DNA of 64,000 bases from Nisaea sp. (GTDB taxonomy: Bacteria; Pseudomonadota; Alphaproteobacteria; Thalassobaculales; Thalassobaculaceae): NCBI RefSeq assembly GCF_017640745.1, contig NZ_JAEPQA010000007.1:1-64000 (forward strand), read 5' to 3'. The notes under the pieces were generated by a model. The model was not told where the DNA came from. It made no database searches and worked only from the letters and a program-made list of their open reading frames with translations. Positions 17,489-26,100 of this stretch are shown here, piece after piece. The position numbers and the translations under genes are program-made. Position 1 is the stretch's first letter. Every line of letters begins with the position of its first letter.

Positions 17489-17953
17489 TCATGTCGATAA
17501 CTCGGCAAGACGTTCTTGCAGGGCGTTCGAAGGCAATATCTCGCGGATAGGCATCAAGGAATCCGTCCCGTCGGAAGCGACGCTCAGACTGTCTCCATCC
17601 CAAGTCCACCAATAGATAGTCTCTCCGGCCTTATTGCGGATCGGCAAACGGAATGTTGGGAAGTTCCGGTCCGCGGCCGGAACAGTTGCATGGCCAATCA
17701 CCGTGACGGTGACCGATTGATCTCGCATTGCGCGCCCGAGTTCGACCATCGCCACGAAGGCTGTCTCGCCTTTGGCAATCTCTTCCGGAGATTGAGCATC
17801 GCTACGGGGGCGGATCGCTCGGACAACGTCCGGATAGGGGCTGCGTGCGTGAGTGACCTGAGCATGACGTGTGCCCACGGCGGTTTCGATCGCAATTACA
17901 TCGCCTGGAGCAGGCCTTACGATTTCGAATGAACGGGGTTTCGGACTCGTCAT
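17489..17953 (-). CDS. Hypothetical protein at end of phthalate-type operon
   Basis: A 154-residue protein started at the ATG at 17953, which follows GAGGAAAGG directly; the longer frame upstream overlaps the decarboxylase gene and is not used. It has no signal peptide, membrane helix or known motif. A conserved-looking stretch near the C-terminus reads YWWTWDGDSL. It follows the decarboxylase by 7 bases and so is co-transcribed with the catabolic genes. It may assist or sense the pathway, but nothing in the sequence shows how. It ends one base from the convergent MarR gene. Confidence 0.65.
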   Translation of the reverse strand: MTSPKPRSFEIVRPAPGDVIAIETAVGTRHAQVTHARSPYPDVVRAIRPRSDAQSPEEIAKGETAFVAMVELGRAMRDQSVTVTVIGHATVPAADRNFPTFRLPIRNKAGETIYWWTWDGDSLSVASDGTDSLMPIREILPSNALQERLAELST

Positions 17954-17960
17954 CCTTTCC

Positions 17961-18950
17961 TCACAGCGAAAAAGCTTCGTAAGTGCCGGGGTGGAACAAT
18001 TCTTCAACCTGAAGACGGCGCGCTGAGAGGCCCTGCCGATAGTGCATGTCGAGGAACGTATCGAGGACGTGCTCGTTGCCCGGTACCCCGTAGGTCCAGA
18101 TATCAGGTCCCAATAGACGGCGCGCCGAGACCAATGTGTCCTCAACAAAGGGCATGGTGACCTTGGTCGCCGAAGTGTCTGAAAGCGCCGATTGGGCCAT
18201 TAACTTCGATTGTGAGAATGCTTTTAGAAGCGCCCCGGGGAGCCAGGGGTGGGCATTGGCCAGTTCGGTTCGAACCCCGAGAACGTGCATGATCGGGAAG
18301 ATCTTCGTACGCTCGTAATGTTCTGAGGCAGATTTGATTCCGTCGGCAAACAAGCGGTCAACGTGAGGGTGGCCTTCATCGAAGCAGGCCAGTGTCCGCG
18401 GTCCCATAAAGCCGTCGATTTCGCCCGCTCGAAGCAACCCGTCCAGAGTGGTCCCATCCGGTGCCGCAGCCATGTCGATATCGGCAGGCAGGTCAACTTT
18501 GATCTTCTCCGGACGCCCTGGCGTGTGCATGCCCCCACGCACCCATTTTATGTCAGACGGCTTGACGCCGTAATCTTCCAGGATGCCGCGAGCCCAGACG
18601 TTCGCCGTCAGCTGCCACTCGGCAATGCCAATCCGCTTGCCCTTGAGATCCGCTGGCTTGTTGATGCCTTTGTCGGTCCGGATATAGACGGAGGAATGGC
18701 GGAAGGCCCGGGACAGATACACCGGGACCGCGATGTAAGGACTGTCACCTTGAGCGAGCTTCACGCAGTACGATGAGAACGAGAGTTCGGAGATATCGAA
18801 CGCCTCATGCCGGAAGGCCCTGAAGAACATCTCCTCAGGCGAGAGCAACTGCGTGATCGGCGTGACGCCATCAATCTTCACGCGCCCATCGTGAATGGGG
18901 CGGGTCCGGTCGTAATCGCCCATGGCGATCGAAAGTGTCAGGTTGGCCAC
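17961..18950 (-). CDS. pht5: 4,5-dihydroxyphthalate decarboxylase-like protein
   Basis: A 329-residue protein starting with GTG behind GGAGG. It has the periplasmic-binding-protein-like fold typical of the 4,5-dihydroxyphthalate decarboxylase (Pht5, about 330 residues) family. Recognisable parts are the N-terminal LSIAMGDYDRTRPI, the FDISELSFSSY segment, IPVYLSRAFRHS-like text at about 75-87, and DLKGKRIGI. There is no export signal, which fits a cytoplasmic enzyme rather than a solute receptor. The reaction would be loss of one carboxylate from 4,5-dihydroxyphthalate to give protocatechuate. It lies between the dehydrogenase and a small unknown gene in one operon. The substrate could be a related diacid. 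Confidence 0.75.
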   Translation of the reverse strand: MANLTLSIAMGDYDRTRPIHDGRVKIDGVTPITQLLSPEEMFFRAFRHEAFDISELSFSSYCVKLAQGDSPYIAVPVYLSRAFRHSSVYIRTDKGINKPADLKGKRIGIAEWQLTANVWARGILEDYGVKPSDIKWVRGGMHTPGRPEKIKVDLPADIDMAAAPDGTTLDGLLRAGEIDGFMGPRTLACFDEGHPHVDRLFADGIKSASEHYERTKIFPIMHVLGVRTELANAHPWLPGALLKAFSQSKLMAQSALSDTSATKVTMPFVEDTLVSARRLLGPDIWTYGVPGNEHVLDTFLDMHYRQGLSARRLQVEELFHPGTYEAFSL

Positions 18951-18975
18951 GTGTTTCCTCCGTTCATTCGTCGAT

Positions 18976-20139
18976 TTATTGCTTGGTCAAGTTGGCTACT
19001 TGCCCGGTCGCGGCGCTCTCGAGAATCGCATGGCAGACCTCGAGGCTTGCGAGGCCCCAGCCGTCGGACTGTATCGGTGGCTGGTTGAGCCGGATCGCGC
19101 GATAGAGAGCTTCTAGGACCGGTGATCGTGGAGCCGGATCCGCGGGGGCGGGGAAAAACGCCTTCTCGAAGTCACCCCAAACCTCAACACCTTTGGCGGT
19201 GAGACGGAGGTCCGCTCTGTCGCAGCTGATGATAACTGGTCCGAAATGCTCGGCATAAGGAGCAGGCTTAGGAGCATCCACGGCGCCATAAGTGCGGCCG
19301 GATTTCAATCGTGCTTCTTCCTCGGAAGAGGATACCTGAGACAGGGCTTTCCTTGCTTTGCCGTAAGCGGCCATGTCCTTTTCTGAGCCGAGTTCGCCAA
19401 CTCCATCCTGAAGAATGTCGCTGTCGTAATGTGCGTAACCCGAGTAAGCCAGCGTCGCAAAGCTACCGCCCTCGAAGGTCACCGTCGCAGAATACGCGCC
19501 CTCCGTCGGACGTCTTTTGTCCCAGGATCCCGTCGTGGCGAAGACACTCTCCGCGCGCTTACCCATGAGGGTCCGCACAACGTCGACCTGATGCACTGCT
19601 TGACTGAAGACAACCCCACCACCTTGTGATGTATCGAGTTCCTCCGGTCGCCGAGGCCTGTAGAGAAAATCTGTGTAATTGATTGCGGTGATCATCCGCA
19701 CATCGCCGAAATCTCGGGAGGCGATCATGTCCCGGGCTAAGAGCACTGGCTGGTCGAAGCTGTGACTGGGACCAGTGATAAGTTGCACGCCGTTGCGACG
19801 CACAGCACTGACAATAGCCTCAGCATCCTCGAGTGTGATCGCAAGGGGCTTTTCGATAAGCAGGTGTTTGCCACCCGCAGCCAGTATCTCCGCATGTTCT
19901 CGGTGCATCTGGTGCGGAGTCGCCACATAGACTGCCTCTACGCTCGGATCTCTGGCTAGTGCACCGACAGATTCATGAGCGTTGCCGCCAAACTCGCTCA
20001 GGAATGCTGATCGGCTTTCCTCGCGCGGCGCGGCGCAGGCAACAATCTTGGTATGAGAGTCCACGCGAAGGCTGGGGAGGGTCAGCATGAACCCTCGACC
20101 GAGTCCGGCAATGCCAAGTTGGATCGGGTCAGAGGTCAA
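18976..20139 (-). CDS. pht4: Gfo/Idh/MocA dehydrogenase, probable dihydrodiol dehydrogenase (Pht4-like)
   Basis: A 387-residue protein with an N-terminal Rossmann fold (LGIAGLGRGF, residues about 8-17) and the Gfo/Idh signature segment EKPLAITLEDAE at about 95-106. The start appears to be a TTG that overlaps the end of the reductase gene by 11 bases, which implies translational coupling; no better start exists before the nucleotide-binding loop. Pht4 of phthalate degradation belongs to this family and oxidises the cis-4,5-dihydrodiol of phthalate to 4,5-dihydroxyphthalate with NAD. The neighbouring oxygenase, reductase and decarboxylase support that role. Confidence 0.75.
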   Translation of the reverse strand: MTSDPIQLGIAGLGRGFMLTLPSLRVDSHTKIVACAAPREESRSAFLSEFGGNAHESVGALARDPSVEAVYVATPHQMHREHAEILAAGGKHLLIEKPLAITLEDAEAIVSAVRRNGVQLITGPSHSFDQPVLLARDMIASRDFGDVRMITAINYTDFLYRPRRPEELDTSQGGGVVFSQAVHQVDVVRTLMGKRAESVFATTGSWDKRRPTEGAYSATVTFEGGSFATLAYSGYAHYDSDILQDGVGELGSEKDMAAYGKARKALSQVSSSEEEARLKSGRTYGAVDAPKPAPYAEHFGPVIISCDRADLRLTAKGVEVWGDFEKAFFPAPADPAPRSPVLEALYRAIRLNQPPIQSDGWGLASLEVCHAILESAATGQVANLTKQ

Positions 20140-21073
20140 TGACCAGATCCCCTGTTTTCGCCCGGGAGACGCAGATCATGATGTAGTCGTTCTTCTCTTC
20201 ATCCATTAGGACGAGGTCACGGTGATCAGCTTCGCCCTCGACGAGGCGGCATTTACAAGTGCCGCAAGTCCCGCTCTCGCAGGAGCTCACTGTTGGCTCC
20301 CCTGCATCGCGAAGCGCTTCTAGGATTGATCGATCAGCTGGCACTTCGATCGTGTGGCCGCTTCCCGAAACAGTAACCTTGAAAGGTACGTCGTCTTCCC
20401 GAACGACTGCGACGGCATTGAAATCCTCGAAGTGCACGCGTCCTTCAGGCCAGTGGCCGGAAACCGCCTTGATCTCTTCCATCAGGGGGGCCGGTCCGCA
20501 GCAATAGACATGCTCGGTACCCGGTTCCTCGAAGTGATCCCAGAAATCGTAGAAGCGATCCAGGCTACCCTCGTCATGGTGGACGATCGCGCCGGGGAAT
20601 GCCTTGCACTCTTCGAGATAAGCGGTCTCCGCAGCCGATCGCGTGCAGTAGACCAGCTTGAATGGCTTACCCTCTGCCGTGAGCTTTCGAGCCATCGAGA
20701 GAATAGGGGTTACTCCAATGCCCCCTGCGATAAGCAGGTACTTAGAGGCACCGACCAGTTCGAACTCATTCTCCGGCGGCTCGACCTGAAGCTCGGTTCC
20801 AACGGTTGCGTCATCGTGCATAGATGATGACCCGCCTCGCGAATTCGTTTCCCGTTTGATCGCGATCACATATTCCGCGGGTGCACCGCCGTCATTCAGC
20901 AGTGAATAGCGGCGCATAGCACCGCTGGGCGTCTCTATCGTTATATGCGCGCCGGGCGTGAACGCCGGAAGTTCACCATCGTTCTGCGGAGCAAGCGTGA
21001 ACTCGCAGATTTCCGGCGTGAGGTCCTTCCGCGCAATGACCTTCATCGACATGCGCTGTTCAGGAACTTCCAT
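20129..21073 (-). CDS. pht2: Phthalate-dioxygenase-type reductase (FMN, NAD, [2Fe-2S])
   Basis: A 314-residue protein with GAGGGTGG before the ATG. An N-terminal flavin domain (RRYSLLNDG, about residues 53-61) is followed by an NAD domain (LIAGGIGVTPILSMAR, about 112-127). A C-terminal plant-type ferredoxin domain has Cys265, Cys270, Cys273 and Cys301. This order is that of class IA reductases such as phthalate dioxygenase reductase. It would pass electrons from NADH to the Rieske oxygenase encoded divergently, 115 bases away. It is first in the minus-strand operon and shares the promoter gap with a perfect copy of the presumed MarR operator. Confidence 0.85.
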   Translation of the reverse strand: MEVPEQRMSMKVIARKDLTPEICEFTLAPQNDGELPAFTPGAHITIETPSGAMRRYSLLNDGGAPAEYVIAIKRETNSRGGSSSMHDDATVGTELQVEPPENEFELVGASKYLLIAGGIGVTPILSMARKLTAEGKPFKLVYCTRSAAETAYLEECKAFPGAIVHHDEGSLDRFYDFWDHFEEPGTEHVYCCGPAPLMEEIKAVSGHWPEGRVHFEDFNAVAVVREDDVPFKVTVSGSGHTIEVPADRSILEALRDAGEPTVSSCESGTCGTCKCRLVEGEADHRDLVLMDEEKNDYIMICVSRAKTGDLVIDL

Positions 21074-21108
21074 TTTCCACCCTCTTGTCCAACTCGTGTT
21101 GAGTTGAT

Positions 21109-21122
21109 ATTAGATATCTAAT
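21109..21122. promoter_or_regulatory. Putative MarR operator, copy 2 (perfect palindrome)
   Basis: ATTAGATATCTAAT, a perfect 14-base palindrome in the 115-base gap between the divergent reductase and Rieske oxygenase genes. It is the best copy and defines the consensus. Its placement lets one bound dimer control both catabolic operons. Confidence 0.75.
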
Positions 21123-21188
21123 AAGTTCGTCAAGCGTTCAGCAAGACCCGGTTTGCCGTGCGCTGACCAACGAAACGGGAGGACAGAT

Positions 21189-22472
21189 ATGCTGACAGTC
21201 GAAGAAAATGATCTGCTCACGAAGGTCGAAGGCGATGCGCCCATGGGCGAGCTCATGCGCCAGCATTGGACGCCTGTCTGTTTGATCGAAGAGGTCGCCG
21301 AGCCTGACGGAACCCCGCTTCGTGTCGAGGCGATTGGCCGTTCCTACGTTTGCTTCCGCGACACAGAGGGGCGTATTGGTCTGCTCGACGAGCTCTGTCC
21401 GCACCGAAAAGCATCGCTAGTTTTTGGGCGGAATGAGGAATGTGGCCTGCGGTGCCTCTATCATGGCTGGAAGTTCGACGTTGATGGCAATTGCGTCGCG
21501 ATGTCGTCCGAACCGGAAGAGTCGCCATTGCATGGCAAGGTCAAACACCGCTCCTATCCGGTTAAAGAGTGGGGTGGCTTTGTTTGGGCATGGCTTGATA
21601 CGGAACGAGATGCGCCTGAATTCGAAGCGCCAGCATTCGCTCCTGAGGAAAATACCCGCGTCTCGATCCTAAAGATCCGTATCCCTGCAAACTGGGCTCA
21701 GGTCACGGAAGGCCAGATCGACAGCGCGCACTCTTCATCGCTTCACTCTTCGGACATGAAACCTGCCAGAGTCGAAGGCGCGTCGGCCGACGATAAAGCT
21801 TGGTATCGTCCATCGACGGACAAGTCGCCGAAGATGCAAACGCAAACCACTCCCTATGGTTTTCACTACGCTGCGATCCGCAAACCAATCAAGAACGCAG
21901 GGACGCATAACTATCTGAGAATCACTGAGTATATCGCGCCATACACGTCACTGATTCCGCCGAACAACAACTACAACGTTGCAACAGTGATCGTGCCGAT
22001 CGACGACGAAACATCGCATTTCCACTTCATCGCTTGGGGTGGAAAAGCGTGTCCGTCGACTGCGGAGTGGCGGAAGTTCAACCACACCGAACCGGGGATT
22101 GATCTCGATGAGAAGTGGTGCTCGAAGCGGACGCTGGAGAACAATTTCCTGCAGGATCGTCAGAAGATGAAACTCGGGAACTTCACGGGCGTTCTCGGGA
22201 TCCCGAACCAGGACATCGTGATGTGGGTCTCCATGGGGGCGAGAGTGGACCGGTCGACCGATCTGCTTGGCGCGTCCGACCTTGCGATTGTTGAGTTCCG
22301 CCGTCTTATGAGCGACGCGGCTCGCCGAGTTGCCGAAGGTGGTGCTGCAATTGGCACCGAAGAGCCGCGTGTCCCGCACGCCACGATCTCTTCTAAGGAA
22401 GGTGTCTATTCCAAAGAGATCGATTGGCGAAATCTCGGGACGACGGAAGAGTCTATCGAGGCGGCTGAATGA
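21189..22472 (+). CDS. pht3: Rieske oxygenase, phthalate 4,5-dioxygenase-type large subunit
   Basis: A 427-residue protein started at the ATG at 21189 because GGGAGGACAG lies just upstream; a longer TTG frame lacks that. The Rieske [2Fe-2S] ligands are Cys70-x-His72 and Cys89-xx-His92 (CPHRKASL, CLYHGWKF). The mononuclear iron site is visible as DSAHSSSLHSSD near residues 178-189. The length fits phthalate 4,5-dioxygenase oxygenase subunits (about 430-440). It would add O2 to an aromatic acid to give a cis-dihydrodiol, using electrons from the divergent reductase. Substrate assignment as phthalate rests on the full set of Pht2-Pht5-like neighbours. Confidence 0.85.
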   Translation: MLTVEENDLLTKVEGDAPMGELMRQHWTPVCLIEEVAEPDGTPLRVEAIGRSYVCFRDTEGRIGLLDELCPHRKASLVFGRNEECGLRCLYHGWKFDVDGNCVAMSSEPEESPLHGKVKHRSYPVKEWGGFVWAWLDTERDAPEFEAPAFAPEENTRVSILKIRIPANWAQVTEGQIDSAHSSSLHSSDMKPARVEGASADDKAWYRPSTDKSPKMQTQTTPYGFHYAAIRKPIKNAGTHNYLRITEYIAPYTSLIPPNNNYNVATVIVPIDDETSHFHFIAWGGKACPSTAEWRKFNHTEPGIDLDEKWCSKRTLENNFLQDRQKMKLGNFTGVLGIPNQDIVMWVSMGARVDRSTDLLGASDLAIVEFRRLMSDAARRVAEGGAAIGTEEPRVPHATISSKEGVYSKEIDWRNLGTTEESIEAAE

Positions 22473-22513
22473 CCCGGAAACCCGCAAATCTCCTTGACGA
22501 ATCAGCGAAAATT

Positions 22514-22547
22514 GATAGATATCTAATTTTATAATAAGATATCTAAG
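22514..22547. promoter_or_regulatory. Two putative MarR operators, copies 3 and 4
   Basis: GATAGATATCTAAT (22514-22527) and ATAAGATATCTAAG (22534-22547) each match 12 of 14 positions of the palindrome. Their centres are 20 bases apart, about two helical turns, so two dimers could bind one face. They lie after the Rieske gene and upstream of the TRAP transporter genes. Confidence 0.65.
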
Positions 22548-22932
22548 AAGTTGGCTGGGCAGCTATAATTAAGAAACTTCAAAAGCGCCGCAATAAGGGA
22601 GGGACGCTCACCTAAGAGTTGGTCGTCACGCATGATGCAGGCCTCCGAGCACATGGTTCGGTGCTTTTCGCCTATATGCGGTTGCGGAACTCGAGACAGG
22701 CAAAATCCAAGACGATTTGGGGAATTCGGCTGGCGATGGCGACGCTAAACGCCAGCCGTATTCTCGATGAGCACCCACAAATCATGTGCTTTGTGGGGCC
22801 GCGAGGAACCCATGATCGCCCCGCTTATCAACAAGAAGACCATCAAATTGCGGGTCGGGTCCGGCGACGTCATCCGGATGAAGAGGTGGGAAGCGAAGCA
22901 ACCTACCAAAAAATCTCAACTGGGAGGAAAAG
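22548..22932. other. Long leader upstream of the TRAP operon
   Basis: About 385 bases between the tandem operators and the solute receptor. No convincing gene is present; short frames lack ribosome-binding sites. GGGAGGAAAA directly precedes the receptor's ATG. Confidence 0.4.
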
Positions 22933-23916
22933 ATGAGATTGAAGGCACTGGTACTCGCACTCGGACTGACAGTGTCAGCCGGTGCGGCAAATGCACAAAC
23001 CCTTGACCTGACCCTGTCCGGCGGTAATCCGGGCGGTCTTTGGTCGCTCCTCGGAGCCGGTATGGATCGGGCCGCGAAAGCGGAAGATCCGAACGCTGTG
23101 ATCACCTATCAAGCAACCGGGGGCGGCTTTGCCAACATTGGACTGTTGGCCGCCAATCGCACTGATCTCGGAATGGTTCATGACGCTGAGGTCAAGCTTG
23201 CGCAGGATGGACAAGAGCCCTTCCGCGCGCCGGTCAATAACATGCGAGCCATCGGCTACATGTACAATTGGGCTCCGATGCACTTCTTCCTCAAGAAAAG
23301 CATCGCCGAAGAATACAAAATCGACAGCCTCGACGATCTCGCTTCATCGAAAGCCCCGTTGACGATCGGCATCAACCGCTCGGGCAATATCACTGGCAAT
23401 GTCGCGCTCTTCATGCTCCAGGCCGCTGGTCTCGATGAGGATACTCTGAAAGGAAACGGTGGATCCTTTGTCCGAGCAGGCGCGAATGAGCAAGGCGACC
23501 TGATGCAGGACGGGCGCATCGACATGGCGACGAACGGCATCTTTATCGGCCATTCCTCGTTCCGAGCAATCGATCAGAATACTGACGTCATCCTATTGAC
23601 GATCCCTGACAACGTTATCGCTGCGACGAACGAGGCGTTTGGGACCTCGGCTTACAAGATCCCTGGCGGCAGCTACTCGAAGCAAACGGGTGACGTAAAC
23701 ACCATCGCCCTCGGCGCCATGGTCGTGACAACTGAGAACATGGATGACGCCGTGGCGGAAAAGGTGGCCCGCAGCTTCCTCGACCACATCGATGAGATCC
23801 GCAACGTCCACAAAGCTATGAAGCAGCTTTCACCGGAACTCATGGTTAGCCAGCGTGTGTTGCCGTTCCATCCCGGCGCTGAGAAAGTCTACAAAGCGGC
23901 AGGGCTGATTAAGTGA
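22933..23916 (+). CDS. TAXI-type TRAP transporter solute receptor
   Basis: A 327-residue protein with a clear Sec signal peptide (Lys/Arg start, hydrophobic core, likely cleavage after ANA at about residue 22). The mature part begins with a TAXI-family pattern (SGNPGGLW-like text near 30-37, TGGGFANIGLL, RTDLGMVHD). Such receptors bind organic acids in the periplasm and deliver them to the membrane subunits. It precedes and overlaps the fused TRAP permease by 4 bases. The setting points to uptake of the cluster's aromatic acid substrate, which is inference. Confidence 0.85.
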   Translation: MRLKALVLALGLTVSAGAANAQTLDLTLSGGNPGGLWSLLGAGMDRAAKAEDPNAVITYQATGGGFANIGLLAANRTDLGMVHDAEVKLAQDGQEPFRAPVNNMRAIGYMYNWAPMHFFLKKSIAEEYKIDSLDDLASSKAPLTIGINRSGNITGNVALFMLQAAGLDEDTLKGNGGSFVRAGANEQGDLMQDGRIDMATNGIFIGHSSFRAIDQNTDVILLTIPDNVIAATNEAFGTSAYKIPGGSYSKQTGDVNTIALGAMVVTTENMDDAVAEKVARSFLDHIDEIRNVHKAMKQLSPELMVSQRVLPFHPGAEKVYKAAGLIK

Positions 23917-25832
23917 CATTCTCGCTTGTTGCAACTGGACGCCGACGCACCTTTGACGGTGCGTCGGCTAAAGCCCTGACAGTGGTGGCCGCCGCCTTCG
24001 CTTGTTGGGTGATCTACGCAAATCTTTTTGTAATTTCGGATCCGCTCGTCCTCGGGATCCTCTTTGTCTCAGGTATTCTGACGATACTCTTCGTAGCCGT
24101 TGGGCATTCGCCCCGTGCACCCGAGCAGCCTACGCTCCTGGATTGGGCACTCTCCGCGCTCAGTCTGGTTGCCGGTGTATTCTTCTTCATAAATTCCGAG
24201 GTGATTTCGGATCGGATCACTCTCCTCGATCCTTTCACTGGCCCGCAGTTTTTCTTCGGAACGGCTTTGCTGCTGCTGACGTTAGAAGCGACGAGGCGCA
24301 CGACCGGGGCAGGGCTGACCGGTATTGTCACGCTTTTCTTGATTTACAACTGGTTTGGCTATCTGCTTCCGCCGCCCTTCGGACACGGGATTTCCGACTT
24401 CTCGTACCTTCTCGATATTCTGGTCTTCACGACGGACGGAGTGTTCGGTGTCCCCGTGCAGGTTGTCGCTAGCTACGTGTTTCTCTTTGTCCTATTTGGC
24501 ACGCTGCTCTCGAAAGCAGGGGGCGGAGAGTTCTTTTTCAACCTTGCGGCCGCGGCGACCGGTAACAGCCGCGGCGGTCCGGCGAAGGTCGCGGTAATCT
24601 CCTCGGGGCTCTACGGAACGATGTCGGGTAGCCCGACCTCTGATGTCGTGGCGACAGGGTCGATCACCATCCCAATTATGAGGCGTCTCGGGTACTCAAA
24701 GCGGTTTGCGGGGGCGGTCGAGGTGGCAGCTTCGACCGGTGGCAGCGCAATGCCGCCGATCATGGGCTCAGCAGCCTTCATTCTCGCCGAGTATACGGGT
24801 ACGCCATATCGCGAGATCGTCTATGCCGCTCTGATCCCTGCCTTCCTCTATTACATCGGGGTGTTCTGCCAGGTGCATTTCAGGGCAGTTCATAGAGATC
24901 TTAAGCCCTATCCCGACGGCATCCCTAACATGAGCGAAACGTTCGTCCTCGGTTGGCCGTTCTTGGTGCCGATCGTGATCATTATCAGCGTGTTGATGGC
25001 GGGTTATTCCCCGGTGTTCACCGCGGGCGCCGGGGCATTGGCCGTCGTGGTCGGAACGTTGTTCTCGAAGAAAACCAGGATGACTGTGTGGCAGGTTATC
25101 GATGCTCTGGGCGAGACGACGCTACGTATCCTTCCGGTAGCAGGTGCTTGCGCTGCCGCCGGACTAGTCATCGGGGGGCTCTCGATGACAGGTCTCGGTA
25201 TGAAAGCAGCCAGTGTGATCATCGAGATCTCAGGCGGTGCGCCAGGGTTTACGTTGCTTCTCGCAGCAGTCGTCACGATCATTCTAGGTCTCGGTATGCC
25301 GACGCCATCAGCTTACATTCTGGCTGCGGTTCTCGTCGGTCCGGCACTAACCAAGATCGGCTTCCCGGTGCTCGAGAGCCACATGTTCTTGCTCTATTAC
25401 GCAATCCTGTCGGCCCTGACGCCCCCAATCGCAGTGGCGGCATTGGCCGCAGCTGCAATTGCGGACGAGGATCCCTTCATCATTGCCTTTGATGCGGTTC
25501 GTCTGGCCGCGGTCGGTTTTTTGATGCCGTTCGTCTTCCTCTGGAATCCAGCGATCCTTGGGCAGGGGACATTTTTCGACATCGGCCTCGTTGCTGTTGG
25601 CGGCGTAGTCGGAGCAATCGCGATTGCAGTGTCCTTCGAATGGATAAATTTGAGGACATCGGGTGTCGCAACTTGGCCTATTCGGGGACTCTTGGTCGTA
25701 GGGGCAGCTGTATCTGTCGCTCCGCAGACGATCATCTCACTGGCTGGAATTGCAGCAACACTCTCCGTCCTTGGTGCGATCTACTTTCAGGCTGCGCGAA
25801 AAAGTCCCCGCCACTCCGCGCCAGGAGAGTGA
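23913..25832 (+). CDS. Fused TRAP transporter permease (4TM-12TM)
   Basis: A 639-residue, strongly hydrophobic protein with many membrane helices, starting with GTG inside the receptor's stop (GTGA overlap). The length and the conserved segments SSGLYGTMSGSPTSDV and GSAMPPIMGSAAF match the fused small and large membrane subunits that pair with TAXI receptors. It would use an ion gradient to import the bound acid. It is the last gene of the transporter operon, followed by a GC-rich hairpin. Confidence 0.88.
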   Translation: MTFSLVATGRRRTFDGASAKALTVVAAAFACWVIYANLFVISDPLVLGILFVSGILTILFVAVGHSPRAPEQPTLLDWALSALSLVAGVFFFINSEVISDRITLLDPFTGPQFFFGTALLLLTLEATRRTTGAGLTGIVTLFLIYNWFGYLLPPPFGHGISDFSYLLDILVFTTDGVFGVPVQVVASYVFLFVLFGTLLSKAGGGEFFFNLAAAATGNSRGGPAKVAVISSGLYGTMSGSPTSDVVATGSITIPIMRRLGYSKRFAGAVEVAASTGGSAMPPIMGSAAFILAEYTGTPYREIVYAALIPAFLYYIGVFCQVHFRAVHRDLKPYPDGIPNMSETFVLGWPFLVPIVIIISVLMAGYSPVFTAGAGALAVVVGTLFSKKTRMTVWQVIDALGETTLRILPVAGACAAAGLVIGGLSMTGLGMKAASVIIEISGGAPGFTLLLAAVVTIILGLGMPTPSAYILAAVLVGPALTKIGFPVLESHMFLLYYAILSALTPPIAVAALAAAAIADEDPFIIAFDAVRLAAVGFLMPFVFLWNPAILGQGTFFDIGLVAVGGVVGAIAIAVSFEWINLRTSGVATWPIRGLLVVGAAVSVAPQTIISLAGIAATLSVLGAIYFQAARKSPRHSAPGE

Positions 25833-25851
25833 CTGGTTCGTTCAAGATTAC

Positions 25852-25887
25852 CCCCGCACTGGTCGCGTAAGCGTAGCCGGTGCGGGG
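25852..25887 (+). terminator. GC-rich hairpin after the TRAP permease
   Basis: CCCCGCACTGG (25852-25862) pairs with CCGGTGCGGGG (25877-25887), one mismatch, 20 bases after the permease stop. There is no T-run, so it may be a Rho-independent-like terminator or only an mRNA-end stabiliser. Confidence 0.4.
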
Positions 25888-25936
25888 AACGGAACAGTGG
25901 TGTTCACGTGATGAGAACACCGGACTTGATTACACG

Positions 25937-25950
25937 ATTAGGTCTCTAAT
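25937..25950. promoter_or_regulatory. Putative MarR operator, copy 5
   Basis: ATTAGGTCTCTAAT keeps both arms of the palindrome and differs from the consensus at two central bases (12 of 14). It lies 150 bases before the alpha/beta hydrolase start and links that gene to the regulon. Confidence 0.55.
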
Positions 25951-26100
25951 AATTTTACAACTCCTCACCATGAGGAGGGCGGCAAATTGACAGGCATTCA
26001 ACTCCTTGGTTGCCGCCGCTCTCCCCAATCCTGAGTTTTATATTCTTCTCGTAGCAGTCAGCCGTTCGGCTGGTCGGAGAGATATTTTGGAGCGGTCCTC

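Noticed and set aside
22619..22936. Small open frames upstream of the TRAP solute receptor
   Set aside because: No ribosome-binding site or recognisable protein features; treated as leader.
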